Positions 25,906 through 37,610 of a DNA stretch of 59,701 nt are shown here, piece by piece. Each line of letters starts with the position of its first letter. The stretch's first letter is position 1. A program made the position numbers and the translations under genes. Below the pieces are notes generated by a model. The model was not told where the DNA came from, did no database searches, and was given only the letters and a program-made list of their open reading frames with translations. Source of the stretch: Frankiales bacterium (GTDB lineage Bacteria; Actinomycetota; Actinomycetes; JAFAQI01); the NCBI GenBank assembly GCA_025980325.1, contig JAICXQ010000008.1, forward strand, positions 1 to 59,701, read 5' to 3'.

Positions 25906-27225
25906 TCAGGACACCGGTGCTTCGTAGAGATCGCTCGCGCAGTCGGTGTCCGAACTGACCAGAGGTTGTGAGGTGATGACGAGCACGCGGGACCCGTCCG
26001 GCGACAGCGTCGCGCCGAGCGCGCCGCCGCTGTTGGGACATTGGTTCGCCTGGGCGCTCGGCGCGGCGGCGAGGACATCCACGATCGAACCGTCACTCGT
26101 GCGGCGAAGGTGCCAGGTGGAGCCGCCGGGCGCGGTGGCGCCGTTGGCGATATCCGTCGCGGCATGGGAACCGCCGCCCGAGTAGATGACGTAGGTGCCC
26201 GCTCGGTTGATCGCAGCGCCTTTCGCGTCGTCGGCGGTCGTGACCGGAGATCCGTCCACCGGTTGGATCGCCCCCGACTTCAGGTTCACCAGGTAGGACT
26301 GTGTCTGGGGCGACGACAGATCCGAGTAGTCGAAGACGAGCCACGTCGCACTGCCGTCCATGGACAGATCCGCGTATTGCTCTGTCGTGGCAGTGCTCAA
26401 CTTGCCGGTGACCATCGCCAGGCTTCCGCTCACACGATCCTTGAGGTAGACGTCGTACGAATGACTCGCGGCGGCCGACGTGAGTCGCCCGTTCGACGCG
26501 AACGCCACCAACCGTCCGTTGCGACTGATGGCGAATCCCTTCGACACGACGTCCGCGAGGTGACCGCCGGCCGTCGACACGACGTCGAGATGGCCGGTCC
26601 GGACAGTGATGGCGTACAGATGTGTGCTCGATTGACTGCCGTTGACGACTTCGGGCAGGCGGAAGACGTCGTCGGCCGAAAGGAAGGCGACCGTCGAGCC
26701 GTCGCCGCTGATTCGCGGGTCGGAGCCGCCGGTGACAAGCTGCGCGCCGCGCAGGCCGACGCTGACCCGCTTCGTCGTTCCCTTCAGCACGTCGCGCACG
26801 AACACGTCGGCGACGCGGTTGGTGTCGCGCGGCACGAGATTGTCGGCTGCGGTCTCGAACGCGATGTACCGGCCGTCGTCGGACATGTCCATCGCGGTGA
26901 CGTCGCTCTTCGCGGCCGATCCGGTGGCGGAAACGCTGACGAGCGATTCCTTGCCGGTGGTCAGATTCTTGCGGACCACCTCGGCGACCTTGGACCCACC
27001 GATGGTCATCAGCTCGATGAACGCGACGTAGCGCCGGTCCGTCGACATGTGGACGTCGCCGGGCGCATCGCCGGATCCGCCGAACGCCGTGCCGGCGCGG
27101 CTCAGCCGCTGCCACCCCGTCGAGGCGCCGGCAGTCGAAGAAGGTGCGAGGGGTACGGCGGCCGCGCTCGCGAGGGTCGCCGACGCGAACAGCGCGCTGA
27201 CGAAGTACAGATGACGCCGATTCAT
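25906..27225 (-). CDS. Secreted TolB/PD40-type beta-propeller protein
   Basis: A 439-residue exported protein. The signal peptide spans residues 1 to about 34 (LFASATLASAAAVPLAPSS). Repeated PD40/WD40-like blades are seen: VHMSTDRRYVAFIE, MDMSDDGRYIAFETAADNLVPRDTN, ISGDGSTVAFLSADDV, ISRNGRLVAFASNG, LSMDGSATWLVFDYSDL, LSPDGSRVLVITS. This blade form with DTN-X-DVFVRD is common in actinobacterial surface proteins of unknown function. The ATG has GGGAGG upstream. A 226-base region separates it from the divergent LuxR-type regulator gene, which may control it. Confidence 0.82.
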   Translation of the reverse strand: MNRRHLYFVSALFASATLASAAAVPLAPSSTAGASTGWQRLSRAGTAFGGSGDAPGDVHMSTDRRYVAFIELMTIGGSKVAEVVRKNLTTGKESLVSVSATGSAAKSDVTAMDMSDDGRYIAFETAADNLVPRDTNRVADVFVRDVLKGTTKRVSVGLRGAQLVTGGSDPRISGDGSTVAFLSADDVFRLPEVVNGSQSSTHLYAITVRTGHLDVVSTAGGHLADVVSKGFAISRNGRLVAFASNGRLTSAAASHSYDVYLKDRVSGSLAMVTGKLSTATTEQYADLSMDGSATWLVFDYSDLSSPQTQSYLVNLKSGAIQPVDGSPVTTADDAKGAAINRAGTYVIYSGGGSHAATDIANGATAPGGSTWHLRRTSDGSIVDVLAAAPSAQANQCPNSGGALGATLSPDGSRVLVITSQPLVSSDTDCASDLYEAPVS

Positions 27226-27451
27226 CGAGCCTCCCGAGTGCCGCAGCGCCCTGCGCGTCGAGCGGCGGTTGCGCGATGCGACATGTCTCGATCATGCGGA
27301 TTTGCGCCGTATCCGCCAGGGACGTTGGCGTCCAACACGGGAAATGTCTTCTTTAGGACTAGGCTGCAACGCGCGCCGACGCGTCCGTAACCGGTAATTA
27401 CTCGTCTTGGCCAGCGAGAACCGGTTGTGAACGGACGGCGAGGAGAGCTAC

Positions 27452-28435
27452 ATGCCCAACATGCTCGAACCGCTCGGTCTGGACGCTGCCGAAGAGTCGA
27501 TCTACCTGGCATTGGTCCGCCAGCCGTGGATGCCGCACGCCGAACTCGCCGCTCGCCTCGGTCTCACCGGCGAGGAGCTGACCCGCGGGCTGCTGGCTCT
27601 GGAGAACAAGGGACTGGTCGCACGCAGCATCGAGGACGGCGCGACCTATCTGCCCTCCGCCCCGGATCTCGCGATCGAGGCGCTCGTCCACGCCCGCGAG
27701 GAGGAGCTCAAGCGGCTGCAGCTCGTGGGACGTCAGCTCGCGAGCGAGTATCGGCTGTCTTCGCAGGCGCGCAATCCGGTGGAGCTGGCCGAAGTGCTCG
27801 TCGGACCCGATGCAGTGTTCCAGCGCGCCGACCAGATCAGCCTCGGGGTGCGCTACGAGGTCCTGAACGTCGACCGGCCGCCCTACCGCCGTCAGGACGG
27901 ACCGCGTGTCGCGGAAGCCGAGCTCAGACATCTGCGCGCGGGGATCGTCTACCGCACGATTTACGACCAAGCAGTGCTCGAGATCCCCGGTTACCTCGAC
28001 ATGATCCTCACCTACATCGAGGCCGGCGAGCAGGCGCGCGTCATCGCAAGCGCGCCGTTCAAGCTCGACATCTACGATCGCTCGGTCTGCTTGATGTCGC
28101 TGAACTCGGAGGAACGCGAGCGGATTGAGTCCGCGATCGTCGTGCACGAATCCCCGCTGCTCGCCGCGGTCATGCTCGCCTTCGAACATCTCTGGGCATC
28201 CGCGCACCCGCTGTCCCCGGCGGGCGACGTGTCGACGGGTCCACCGCTGGACGCGCGCACGCGTCGCGTGCTCACCATGCTTGTCGCGGGGATGAAGGAC
28301 GCGGCGATCGCGCGCCAATTGGGGATCACCGAGCGGACCGTGCGTCGCCACGTCGACATCATCATGACCGAGATGCACGCAGGGACACGCTTCCAAGCCG
28401 GCGCGGAGGCGATCCGCCGCGGCTTGGTGCCTTAG
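27452..28435 (+). CDS. Transcriptional regulator, TrmB-like N-terminus and LuxR-type HTH
   Basis: A 327-residue regulator. The N-terminus (LEPLGLDAAEESIYLALVRQP, AELAARLGLTGEELTRGLLALENKGLV) is a TrmB-like winged helix; a helical linker follows (EEELKRLQLVGRQLASEY). The middle has a phospholipase-D-like regulatory fold (ARVIASAPFKLDIYDRSVCLMSL). The C-terminus (about 268-325) is a LuxR HTH: RRVLTMLVAGMKDAAIARQL then GITERTVRRHVDIIM. Such regulators with two DNA-binding modules are abundant in actinobacteria and often act on adjacent genes. GAGGAGAG precedes the ATG. It is divergent from the propeller gene and precedes two unknown secreted-protein genes. The effector is unknown. Confidence 0.85.
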   Translation: MPNMLEPLGLDAAEESIYLALVRQPWMPHAELAARLGLTGEELTRGLLALENKGLVARSIEDGATYLPSAPDLAIEALVHAREEELKRLQLVGRQLASEYRLSSQARNPVELAEVLVGPDAVFQRADQISLGVRYEVLNVDRPPYRRQDGPRVAEAELRHLRAGIVYRTIYDQAVLEIPGYLDMILTYIEAGEQARVIASAPFKLDIYDRSVCLMSLNSEERERIESAIVVHESPLLAAVMLAFEHLWASAHPLSPAGDVSTGPPLDARTRRVLTMLVAGMKDAAIARQLGITERTVRRHVDIIMTEMHAGTRFQAGAEAIRRGLVP

Positions 28436-28464
28436 CCGGCCGCCGCCCTTCGCGCGAGAACGCG

Positions 28465-29325
28465 TCAGAGTCTTCTGGGCAGGTCCACCACGAACATTCG
28501 CGCGGTGTCGCCGCCGTTGACACCGACGGACGCGCCTTGCGCCGTCCACGTGGTGGCGCGGCCAGTTACCGCGGTGGTCGCCCATGGCGATGTCGGGCAG
28601 ACCGCGGACTGTGGCGTCACGCCCGGCGCCGACAGCGTCAGCCGTCCGGCGCCTTGGGGCAGCGCCGACTCACTTTCGCCGGAACACGGCGGGGTTACCG
28701 ACGCAGCGCTGCCCCATCGGCCTCCGGGGAGGCTGCCGCTGGTGAAAACCTCGACCCCGCTGTCGGCGGCCCGCACCTGGGGTGCGTCGGCCTGATCGCT
28801 GTCCAGCCAGCGATATCCGAACCCGACGTGCCGAAGCGTCCAACCGTTCGCGCGGAACGTCACCGACGCCGGCCTGGTCGTGTCGACGACGACGAAGAAC
28901 CGGTTCTCCTCGGTCGCGTCGCCGGAGTCGTAGTAGTCCTCGCCGTACGTCGCGCCCAACGTGGTGAAGTCCGCAGCGCAGGCACCCTCGTCGTGACAGG
29001 GCGATACTCGTTCGCCGGCAGCGACGACTTCGACGTCGTCGCCGGTGCCGATGGTCGAGAAGAAGGTGACCCCGCCGCCGACCGCCCGATGACTTTGGAC
29101 CCGCACACCCATCGCGCCGACGAAGCCTTGAACCGGCTGGACCCAACCCAAGCCGAGGTGCCAGTCGGTAGGCCGATCCGCAGCAGCGGTGCGCACCAGC
29201 ATGAACGTCTGCGCGGAGGCGTGCGAGTTGGACTGCGCGGCCGCGGGCGCGCCGAACGCGACGAGCACCGCGACGCACAACGACAGGCTGCGCCGTCCGG
29301 TTGCTGCGTTGCGGTGCACCGCCAT
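28465..29325 (-). CDS. Secreted protein of unknown function
   Basis: A 286-residue exported protein with a clear signal peptide (LSLCVAVLVAFGAPAAAQS). The mature protein is beta-rich and low in charge; four cysteines could form two disulfides (SPCHDEGACAAD and TPPCSGES ... SAVCPTS). No known domain recognised. Segments such as YGEDYYDSGDATEENRFFVV and VTFRANGWTLRHVGFGYRW suggest a jelly-roll or propeller-like sheet. It is divergent from another unknown secreted protein (29420-30328), 94 bases away, and convergent with the LuxR-type gene. A common promoter region suggests a joint role, which is inference. Confidence 0.65.
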   Translation of the reverse strand: MAVHRNAATGRRSLSLCVAVLVAFGAPAAAQSNSHASAQTFMLVRTAAADRPTDWHLGLGWVQPVQGFVGAMGVRVQSHRAVGGGVTFFSTIGTGDDVEVVAAGERVSPCHDEGACAADFTTLGATYGEDYYDSGDATEENRFFVVVDTTRPASVTFRANGWTLRHVGFGYRWLDSDQADAPQVRAADSGVEVFTSGSLPGGRWGSAASVTPPCSGESESALPQGAGRLTLSAPGVTPQSAVCPTSPWATTAVTGRATTWTAQGASVGVNGGDTARMFVVDLPRRL

Positions 29326-29419
29326 TCAACGAACATCGCACATCTGCGCGACGTCGCGCTACGACGGTTGTCCGGCACGTCGAAAGTGACGCGGCACTGC
29401 GTCCGCCGTACCTCGCGAC

Positions 29420-30328
29420 ATGGAGTCGAATCGGCGAGCCCGACGAATACTGGCGGTCGCTACGGTGCTGGCGACGCTCGCTTGGCCGACGGCAGCCGAT
29501 GCACATGCGGGTGTGCCGAGCGCGCGGTCGATCACGACCGTCGTCGGGATCGCCGGCCGCAGCGCGACGCTGCGTTTGGCGCACACGGTGGAGTTGAACA
29601 ACGCGGGCGGCGACGTGCAACTCGTCAGTGCGCCGTCGCGCGCCGCGGGCATCGTCCTGGCCAGGACGGACGACGGGGACCGGTACGCCGATCGTGATTT
29701 CTACGTCGAGGTCATCGCCACCGACCAAGGCTTGTGCGCCGGATCGCCATGCCGTGTCCCGTTGCCCGCGCGGGCGTGGGCGTTCGGCGCCAACACCGAC
29801 GGGCCGATGATCCTGCCCGCCGGCGACTACGTCGCCGTGCTGCTGGGTGAGCCGGGGCAGCGCGTCCAGGCGACGCTGCACCTGCGTGGCCTCGCAGCCG
29901 GCTCCAGCTCGCTCACCGCCACCGGGCCCGCCATGGGCAGCATGCGCATCGGCGCCGTGACACTCAGCGAATCCGGGCGCGACATCTTCGCGCACGGCTA
30001 TTCGATGCACTACTCGCGCCATCGCATGTACGCCGGCACTCTCGTCATGTTCGCGCTGGGGACGCCAGCGGTCGTGGACTCGGAGGGATGCGCCGACATC
30101 GGCGACGGTCCGCCGCCGTCGCCCGCGGGCTTGTGCGCGGTCACCGGACCGGCGTCGCCGCAGCCGCAGGTGCTCGCGAACGTCGGCGGCACCACGTACG
30201 GCACGTCAGCCTCGATCGGCTACGGCCCGCCCGACGGTTACTACGGGCTCGGTTACCAGGAAATGGTGGGCGCCGCCGGCGTACAGCGGATGAACGTCGC
30301 GGACTACGACGTGGTGCTTCCGTATTAG
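29420..30328 (+). CDS. Secreted protein of unknown function
   Basis: A 302-residue exported protein with a signal peptide (residues 1-29, ILAVATVLATLAWPTAADAHA). The mature part looks like beta-sandwich material: LRLAHTVELNNAGGDVQLVS, ARAWAFGANTDGPMILPAGDYVAVLLGEPG, and a later HGYSMHYSRHRMYAGTLVMFALG. Cysteines occur in two pairs. The PAGDY element resembles the acidic turn of small carbohydrate- or metal-binding sheets, but no family could be named. It precedes the FtsH-type gene by 79 bases on the same strand. Confidence 0.62.
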   Translation: MESNRRARRILAVATVLATLAWPTAADAHAGVPSARSITTVVGIAGRSATLRLAHTVELNNAGGDVQLVSAPSRAAGIVLARTDDGDRYADRDFYVEVIATDQGLCAGSPCRVPLPARAWAFGANTDGPMILPAGDYVAVLLGEPGQRVQATLHLRGLAAGSSSLTATGPAMGSMRIGAVTLSESGRDIFAHGYSMHYSRHRMYAGTLVMFALGTPAVVDSEGCADIGDGPPPSPAGLCAVTGPASPQPQVLANVGGTTYGTSASIGYGPPDGYYGLGYQEMVGAAGVQRMNVADYDVVLPY

Positions 30329-30407
30329 TGGCCCGGCGGCGCTTCCTATTCCGGAAAGTTCCGGTGTTGGTCGCGAACCTCCCTGGGCGGGATAGGACGA
30401 ATTGCCC

Positions 30408-32381
<1,974 letters not shown>

Positions 32382-32418
32382 TTCCACTGGTACGGCGAGT
32401 CATGTCGGGAGGTCGCCC

Positions 32419-35400
32419 GTGAGCCGGCGCGTAGCCGCGACGGCGCTCGTCGTCGCCGCAGTAGCACTCGGGCTGCCGGCGGGTGCGGTCTCGACCGGCA
32501 CGGCTGCGCGCACGGTGCTGATGCAGGCGCCCGACGGTCGTTGGCTCGCGACGATCCCGCTCAGCGGAGGCGGCCAGGTGCGAGTGCCGCTGCCGCCGCT
32601 GCCCGACGGCCGGCGGTACGACCCGGCCAAGATTTCGGCCCGCCGGTTGCCGGCGGCCTCGTCCCGCCCGCCCGCGGCCGCATCGAGCAGCGCGCCGGGT
32701 TCCGCTGCATCGCCGGCGCAGATTGGGCCGATTGCCGCGGGCGGGACGCTCGACGCCACGTCGTATCCGGCGACGCCGCCGCGGGCACCGGGGACGGTGG
32801 TGACCGTCGCCGGCGGTTCGTGCGACGGGTACGCCGGGCCGGACGCGACGATCAGCCCGACGCGGGTCGATTTCGGCTCGGACGGCAGGCTGCTGTGGAC
32901 CGACGACGGGATGTCACACGGACCCGATCCCGTGATCAATTCCTATTACTTCGGGCTCACCCAGGAAATGATCGGTCACGACGAGGCGTCGCAGACCGTC
33001 CGCACCCTGGATTCAGCGGGCCGCGTGCACACACTGACGTCGCAATACGCGCCCGCCGAGGGACGCAACTGGCGAGATCTGGGTGTGCAGATGACCGGCG
33101 GATCCTTCTTCGACGGGATCTCCGACGGTCACGGCGGCACGTTGCTGAACATCGATCTCCCCGACGGGATCTACACGTCGCAGACAGAGGGTGCGAACGT
33201 CCGCGATCTGCCGGCATCGAACGGCATCGTGGATGTCGATGCTCATGGCGTTCGCCGGCTCGTCGTCGGCGGCCGGCCGTTGTCGGCGACGACCGTGAGC
33301 ACGCAATCGACGGACTACGGCGACGGCGCCAAGGCGACGGACACGATCCTGGGAACGATCGAGAGCTTCACGACCGACCCGAACGGCAACATCTACCTGG
33401 CGGATTCGGACGACGCGGGCAATGGTGCGGCCGCAGGTTCGGTGCGGATCAGGTTCGTCAACCGCGGATCGCGACCGGTCACGTTCTACTCCGGCACACC
33501 GTTCGCGACCGTCATCCAGCCGGGCACGATCGGCACGATCGCCGGGCCCGGCAGCGCCTGGCTGGGAACCAACGCGGTGGGCCTGAATCCGCGCACGCTC
33601 GTCGACGGCGCGCCGAGCGGGAACGGCCTGCCGGCAAAGTTGGCGACGTTCGCATCGGTGCCGAAACTGGTGGTCCGCGGCAACGTGCTCTACCTGCTCG
33701 ATCAGTTCCACGCGTTCGCCGACGGGTTCGACCGCCGATCGAACCTCGAGATCCGTGCGATCAATCTCGGCCTGCAACAACCCGGCGCGCTCCTCGTCGC
33801 GGCCACGCCGATCGCAGTCGGAGTGATCGACCGGGTCGCGGGTGACGACACCACCAACTGGGGTTACGCCGGCGACGGCGGGCCTGCCCGCAACGCCAAG
33901 TTCAACGTCGAAGACGAGGTGGGTCCGACCGGAGACTTCGCCGTCGACCGCGAGGGCGACATCTACATCTCGGACAGCAACAACAACCGGATCCGTCGGG
34001 TCGACGCGACGACGGGAGTTATCCTCACCGTCGCCGGCAACGGCCTGACCGGCGTCTCCCCGGCAGGTGCTCCCGCCGTACTCACCTCGCTGAACGAGCC
34101 GTTCGGGATCACCATCGACAACCACGACCGGCCGATCTTCAGCGAGTACCTCGGCAAGGTGATCCGTCGACTCGACACGACGTCGCTCACCTCGCTCGCG
34201 ACGGCGAGGCTCACGACGTTGGCCGGCCGCGGGCCGACGCCCTGCGGCGACGGGCATCTCGCCGCCGGACGCACCGTGCAAGCAGGCGCGATGTTCGGCC
34301 AGATCTACGACCTCGCCACTGACTCCCGCGGCGACACCTTCGTCGCCGACGGCGAATACGAGACCGTCAGGAGGATCTCGCCGGCGGGCCGGATCGACGA
34401 GGTCATCGGGTTGGCCGTGCCCTGCGCGAGCCCGCTCCGTTCCCCGCAGCCGCAGTGCCCCGACTCCGGACCTCAGAGCATCGACCCCGGGCCGCTGTCG
34501 GCGGCGCAACTCGCCAACCCCAACTACGTGTTGGTCGACCGTTACCAGAACCTGTTCATCAGCGACGTCGACCGGGTCCGCTACGTCAACTTCGGCTCGA
34601 AGCCGGTCGTCGTTCTCGGCGCGACGGTGGCGCCGCACACGATCGCCACCATCCAGACCTTCCCCGGTCGGCGCGTCGCGGTCTCCTTGGGCGGCGAGGC
34701 GAACGTGACCTTCGACGAGCCGATCGGCGGCCTCGCGCTCGACGGCCAGGGACAGCTCTACGTCGCCGACCCGATGCTCGACGTCATCTACCGGATCAGC
34801 CGGTGCGGCCAGAGTCAGATCGTCGCCGGCAACGGCGACGCGCCGGCGACCGATGGCCAGGGCGACGGCGGGCCGGCGCTCGCCGCCAGCTTGATCCCGC
34901 AGGCGTTGCTGTGGGACGCGGCGCGCAACGTCCTGCTGGTGAGCACCGATCCGTCGCTGCCCGTCGGTGGCCATGTCGGTGTTCCGTTCGTGGGCGTCTC
35001 GGTGCTCTCGGGCGCGCAGGCGCCACAGGGCTCGCCGCGGATCCGGGCGATCAACTTCACCGATCAGTCGCTGCCGGTGCTCGGCCGCGTCATCGCCGCG
35101 GGCACGATCGACACGGTCGTCGGCGCGGGACAATGCGTGCAGTTCCAGTGCTCGTACGGCGACGGCGGCAGCGCCTACCGCGCGGTGATCTCCAGCGCCA
35201 GTGCCATGGCGCTCGGGCCCGGCGAGCGCCTCTACCTCGTCGACGCGGCCGACAACAGGATCCGGGTAGTGCTACCGAACGGCGAGATCGCCGGGCTGAG
35301 TTCGCCGTGGTCGGAAGTGCCGAACTGCAACGGCTGCAACCACAGCGTCCAGTCACCCGACGGTTATCTCGGCGACGGCGGCAGAGCCCTCGACGCGTGG

Positions 35401-37452
35401 TTCGACTTCCGCTTGTCGTGGCAGGCCGGCGAGGAGCGCGGCGCGCTCGGTGCGATCGCCGTCACCCCCAACGGCGACCTGCTCGTCGGCGATCACACCG
35501 GCCGCATCCGCAAGATCGTCGATCCGCTGCACGCGCCGCTGCGGCTCAGCGCCACCGTTCCCGGTGTGGCCGGCGCCGGTGCAGGCGTCACCACGACGTT
35601 GCCGCTGTACGAAGACGCGCCGAGCGCCGCCTCGTCCGGGGGCTACGCATTGCCGCAGATCCTCTCGATCGGCGGCGTGCAGTACGTCGTCGCGGCTCGC
35701 GGGGCCGGTCGTGGATGTGACGTCTGGAGGATCACGACGACGCGATCGGGCAGTTCCGACGTCAGCTATCTCGGGCAACCGATGACCGGCAGTGGCGGTC
35801 TCGGCGTCGGCGGTTCGAGTTGTCATGTCGCGACCGCGAACGGCACGATGGCCGTCGCGTCTCCGGTGCGCACCGACGACGCCGGCAGCCCGCAGGCGGG
35901 CGGCACCGAACTCGGCATCGCGGTGGCCGCCTCCGCCGACGGCGGCAGCACCTGGCAGCCGGGCGTCGCCGGCCTCAGCCCGCTGCGCCAAGGCACGGCG
36001 CTCGGACGCCTGGCGCTCGGCGTGGACCGCGGGGCGTTCAAGCTGGCGTACCGGACGTCCTCCGGTGCCGCGGTCGTCGCCTCGAGCACCGATGCGCGCA
36101 TCTTCGGACCGGCCGGCGAGTCGGCCGTCGGGCAGGGTACGGAGATGCTCGGCGATGTCAGTGCCGGGCCGAAGGGCACACTCCTGCTCGCGTACGTGAC
36201 CGGCGGCGGCAGCCTGCTGGAGCCTCGGCAGAACGTCGCCGTAGCCCGCCGTGACCCGAGCGGCAACTGGACGCAGACCACGATCGCCGGCGAGCCCGAC
36301 CGCACCGGCAGCCTGCGGCTCAGCCCGCCGAGCCTGGCGCTCGACGGCGGCGGCACCGCGTACCTCACCTGGAGCGACGACCACGCGGTCTATCTCAGCC
36401 ACAGCGGGGACGGGCTGCACTGGACCGCGCCGCTGAGGATCACGCATCAAGCCGCCGTGCTGCCGAGCGTCGTCGCCGGACCGGCGGGACACGTTGTCGT
36501 CGGCTATTACGTCGCGCCCGCCGGTCGTACCGTCTCGGCGGACGATCCGTACGCCGAGTGGTCCGTCGGCCTGACCCGGTCGGCCGACGCCGACCGCGCC
36601 CGGCCGCATTTCGCCGTGCGGCTGGCGAGCAGCGGCGCGGTGCATTACGGCGCGATGTGTCTCGCGTACGACACGTGCAGCGAGTCCGATCCGAGCAGCC
36701 CCGGCGTTCTCACCGCGGCACCGGCGCCGCCGCCGGCGTACGGCACCGGACCGGTTCGGCTGGCGGTCGGATCGGACGGGCGGATCGTCGCGACGTTCGC
36801 GGTGGATGCCGACCTGCAGGGCAACACGAGCAGCGTGCCGATCGTGGGTTACCTACGCGACTGCGCGGACCGCCTCTCGCCGGCGACCGCGTCGCCGTGT
36901 CGAACGCAACAGCCGATCCCGACCCGGCCACCCAATGGTGTGCCGAGCGTGGCGCCGCCGGTGTTGCCGCAACTGCCCTTCCAGGCCTGCGCGCCCTTGC
37001 CGCCGCCGGTGCAACACAGCCGGCATCCCGGGCCGGCGCCCCAGCCGGGGCATCCGCGCCCGGCTACGCACCCCGCGCCGGCGCGCCACCACGACCTGCC
37101 GCTGGCGGTCGTCCCGCCCGTGATCGTGGAGCCGCCGCTCGAGCCTGCGCTTCCGCCGGGTCAAGCTCCGGCCCAGGCCAACCAGATGAGCCAGGCGACC
37201 CAACCCGGCTCCGCGCCGCAAAGCGGGACCCAGCCGGGGATCGCGGCCGCCGAGGAACTCGAGGCGCAGAAAGCTCGCAGCTATGCCTACGCAGATCGTC
37301 GCCGGACGCCGGCATTGCCGTTACCGGTCGTGTGGTGGATCGCGGCGTCAGGCTTCACGCTGGTCGGCTACTCGGCCCGGCGCCGGCGTAGATCCGCGCC
37401 CGCTCGCTGCCGCGTCGACGTCGCGCGGCCGACGATCCATCCCTATCGCTGA
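32419..37452 (+). CDS. Very large surface-anchored NHL-repeat beta-propeller protein
   Basis: A 1677-residue exported protein. A signal peptide (1 to about 30) is followed by a Pro/Ala linker, then several NHL-type blades: GDFAVDREGDIYISDSNNNR around residue 500, GLALDGQGQLYVADPMLDV around 770, and VTPNGDLLVGDHTGRIRKI around 1010. Further on are Asp-box-like turns (SADGGSTWQPG near 1172, SGDGLHWTAP near 1328). A Pro-rich stalk (about 1495-1615) leads to one transmembrane helix (about 1634-1653) and an Arg-rich tail, so the protein would stand outside the cell on a flexible stalk. GTG at 32419 has GGGAGG upstream. NHL propellers bind proteins or ligands; enzymatic activity is not evident. It follows the FtsH-type gene by 37 bases and could be in the same operon. 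Confidence 0.85.
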   Translation: MSRRVAATALVVAAVALGLPAGAVSTGTAARTVLMQAPDGRWLATIPLSGGGQVRVPLPPLPDGRRYDPAKISARRLPAASSRPPAAASSSAPGSAASPAQIGPIAAGGTLDATSYPATPPRAPGTVVTVAGGSCDGYAGPDATISPTRVDFGSDGRLLWTDDGMSHGPDPVINSYYFGLTQEMIGHDEASQTVRTLDSAGRVHTLTSQYAPAEGRNWRDLGVQMTGGSFFDGISDGHGGTLLNIDLPDGIYTSQTEGANVRDLPASNGIVDVDAHGVRRLVVGGRPLSATTVSTQSTDYGDGAKATDTILGTIESFTTDPNGNIYLADSDDAGNGAAAGSVRIRFVNRGSRPVTFYSGTPFATVIQPGTIGTIAGPGSAWLGTNAVGLNPRTLVDGAPSGNGLPAKLATFASVPKLVVRGNVLYLLDQFHAFADGFDRRSNLEIRAINLGLQQPGALLVAATPIAVGVIDRVAGDDTTNWGYAGDGGPARNAKFNVEDEVGPTGDFAVDREGDIYISDSNNNRIRRVDATTGVILTVAGNGLTGVSPAGAPAVLTSLNEPFGITIDNHDRPIFSEYLGKVIRRLDTTSLTSLATARLTTLAGRGPTPCGDGHLAAGRTVQAGAMFGQIYDLATDSRGDTFVADGEYETVRRISPAGRIDEVIGLAVPCASPLRSPQPQCPDSGPQSIDPGPLSAAQLANPNYVLVDRYQNLFISDVDRVRYVNFGSKPVVVLGATVAPHTIATIQTFPGRRVAVSLGGEANVTFDEPIGGLALDGQGQLYVADPMLDVIYRISRCGQSQIVAGNGDAPATDGQGDGGPALAASLIPQALLWDAARNVLLVSTDPSLPVGGHVGVPFVGVSVLSGAQAPQGSPRIRAINFTDQSLPVLGRVIAAGTIDTVVGAGQCVQFQCSYGDGGSAYRAVISSASAMALGPGERLYLVDAADNRIRVVLPNGEIAGLSSPWSEVPNCNGCNHSVQSPDGYLGDGGRALDAWFDFRLSWQAGEERGALGAIAVTPNGDLLVGDHTGRIRKIVDPLHAPLRLSATVPGVAGAGAGVTTTLPLYEDAPSAASSGGYALPQILSIGGVQYVVAARGAGRGCDVWRITTTRSGSSDVSYLGQPMTGSGGLGVGGSSCHVATANGTMAVASPVRTDDAGSPQAGGTELGIAVAASADGGSTWQPGVAGLSPLRQGTALGRLALGVDRGAFKLAYRTSSGAAVVASSTDARIFGPAGESAVGQGTEMLGDVSAGPKGTLLLAYVTGGGSLLEPRQNVAVARRDPSGNWTQTTIAGEPDRTGSLRLSPPSLALDGGGTAYLTWSDDHAVYLSHSGDGLHWTAPLRITHQAAVLPSVVAGPAGHVVVGYYVAPAGRTVSADDPYAEWSVGLTRSADADRARPHFAVRLASSGAVHYGAMCLAYDTCSESDPSSPGVLTAAPAPPPAYGTGPVRLAVGSDGRIVATFAVDADLQGNTSSVPIVGYLRDCADRLSPATASPCRTQQPIPTRPPNGVPSVAPPVLPQLPFQACAPLPPPVQHSRHPGPAPQPGHPRPATHPAPARHHDLPLAVVPPVIVEPPLEPALPPGQAPAQANQMSQATQPGSAPQSGTQPGIAAAEELEAQKARSYAYADRRRTPALPLPVVWWIAASGFTLVGYSARRRRRSAPARCRVDVARPTIHPYR

Positions 37453-37482
37453 TCGTGGCTGCAGCTATGAAACGGGAGCTCG

Positions 37483-37556
37483 TGCGCCGCCAGGGACTCG
37501 AACCCCGGACCCGCTGATTAAGAGTCAGCTGCTCTAACCAACTGAGCTAGCGGCGC
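37483..37556 (-). tRNA. tRNA-Lys (CTT anticodon)
   Basis: The minus strand folds as a canonical cloverleaf of 74 bases without encoded CCA. The acceptor stem pairs GCGCCGC (37556-37550) with GCGGCGC near 37490-37484, with discriminator A at 37483. The D-arm begins AGCTCAGTTGGTTAGAGC, the anticodon stem is GCTGA/TCAGC with loop CTCTTAA giving anticodon CTT, and the T-arm holds GGTTCGAGTCC. No duplicated 3' end that would mark an integrated element was noticed nearby. Confidence 0.96.
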
Positions 37557-37610
37557 GTGCCGACCAGCCTAGCAGCGACCACGGCCGGCCCGCGTGCAAC
37601 GCTGAGACGC

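Noticed and set aside
33013-35133. A 706-codon frame antisense to the giant NHL gene
   Set aside because: Asp/Arg/Val-rich shadow sequence caused by third-position GC; no motif, and the plus-strand NHL protein is clearly real.
37483-37556. tRNA-Lys as attachment site of an integrated element
   Set aside because: No integrase and no duplicated tRNA 3' end were seen on either side.
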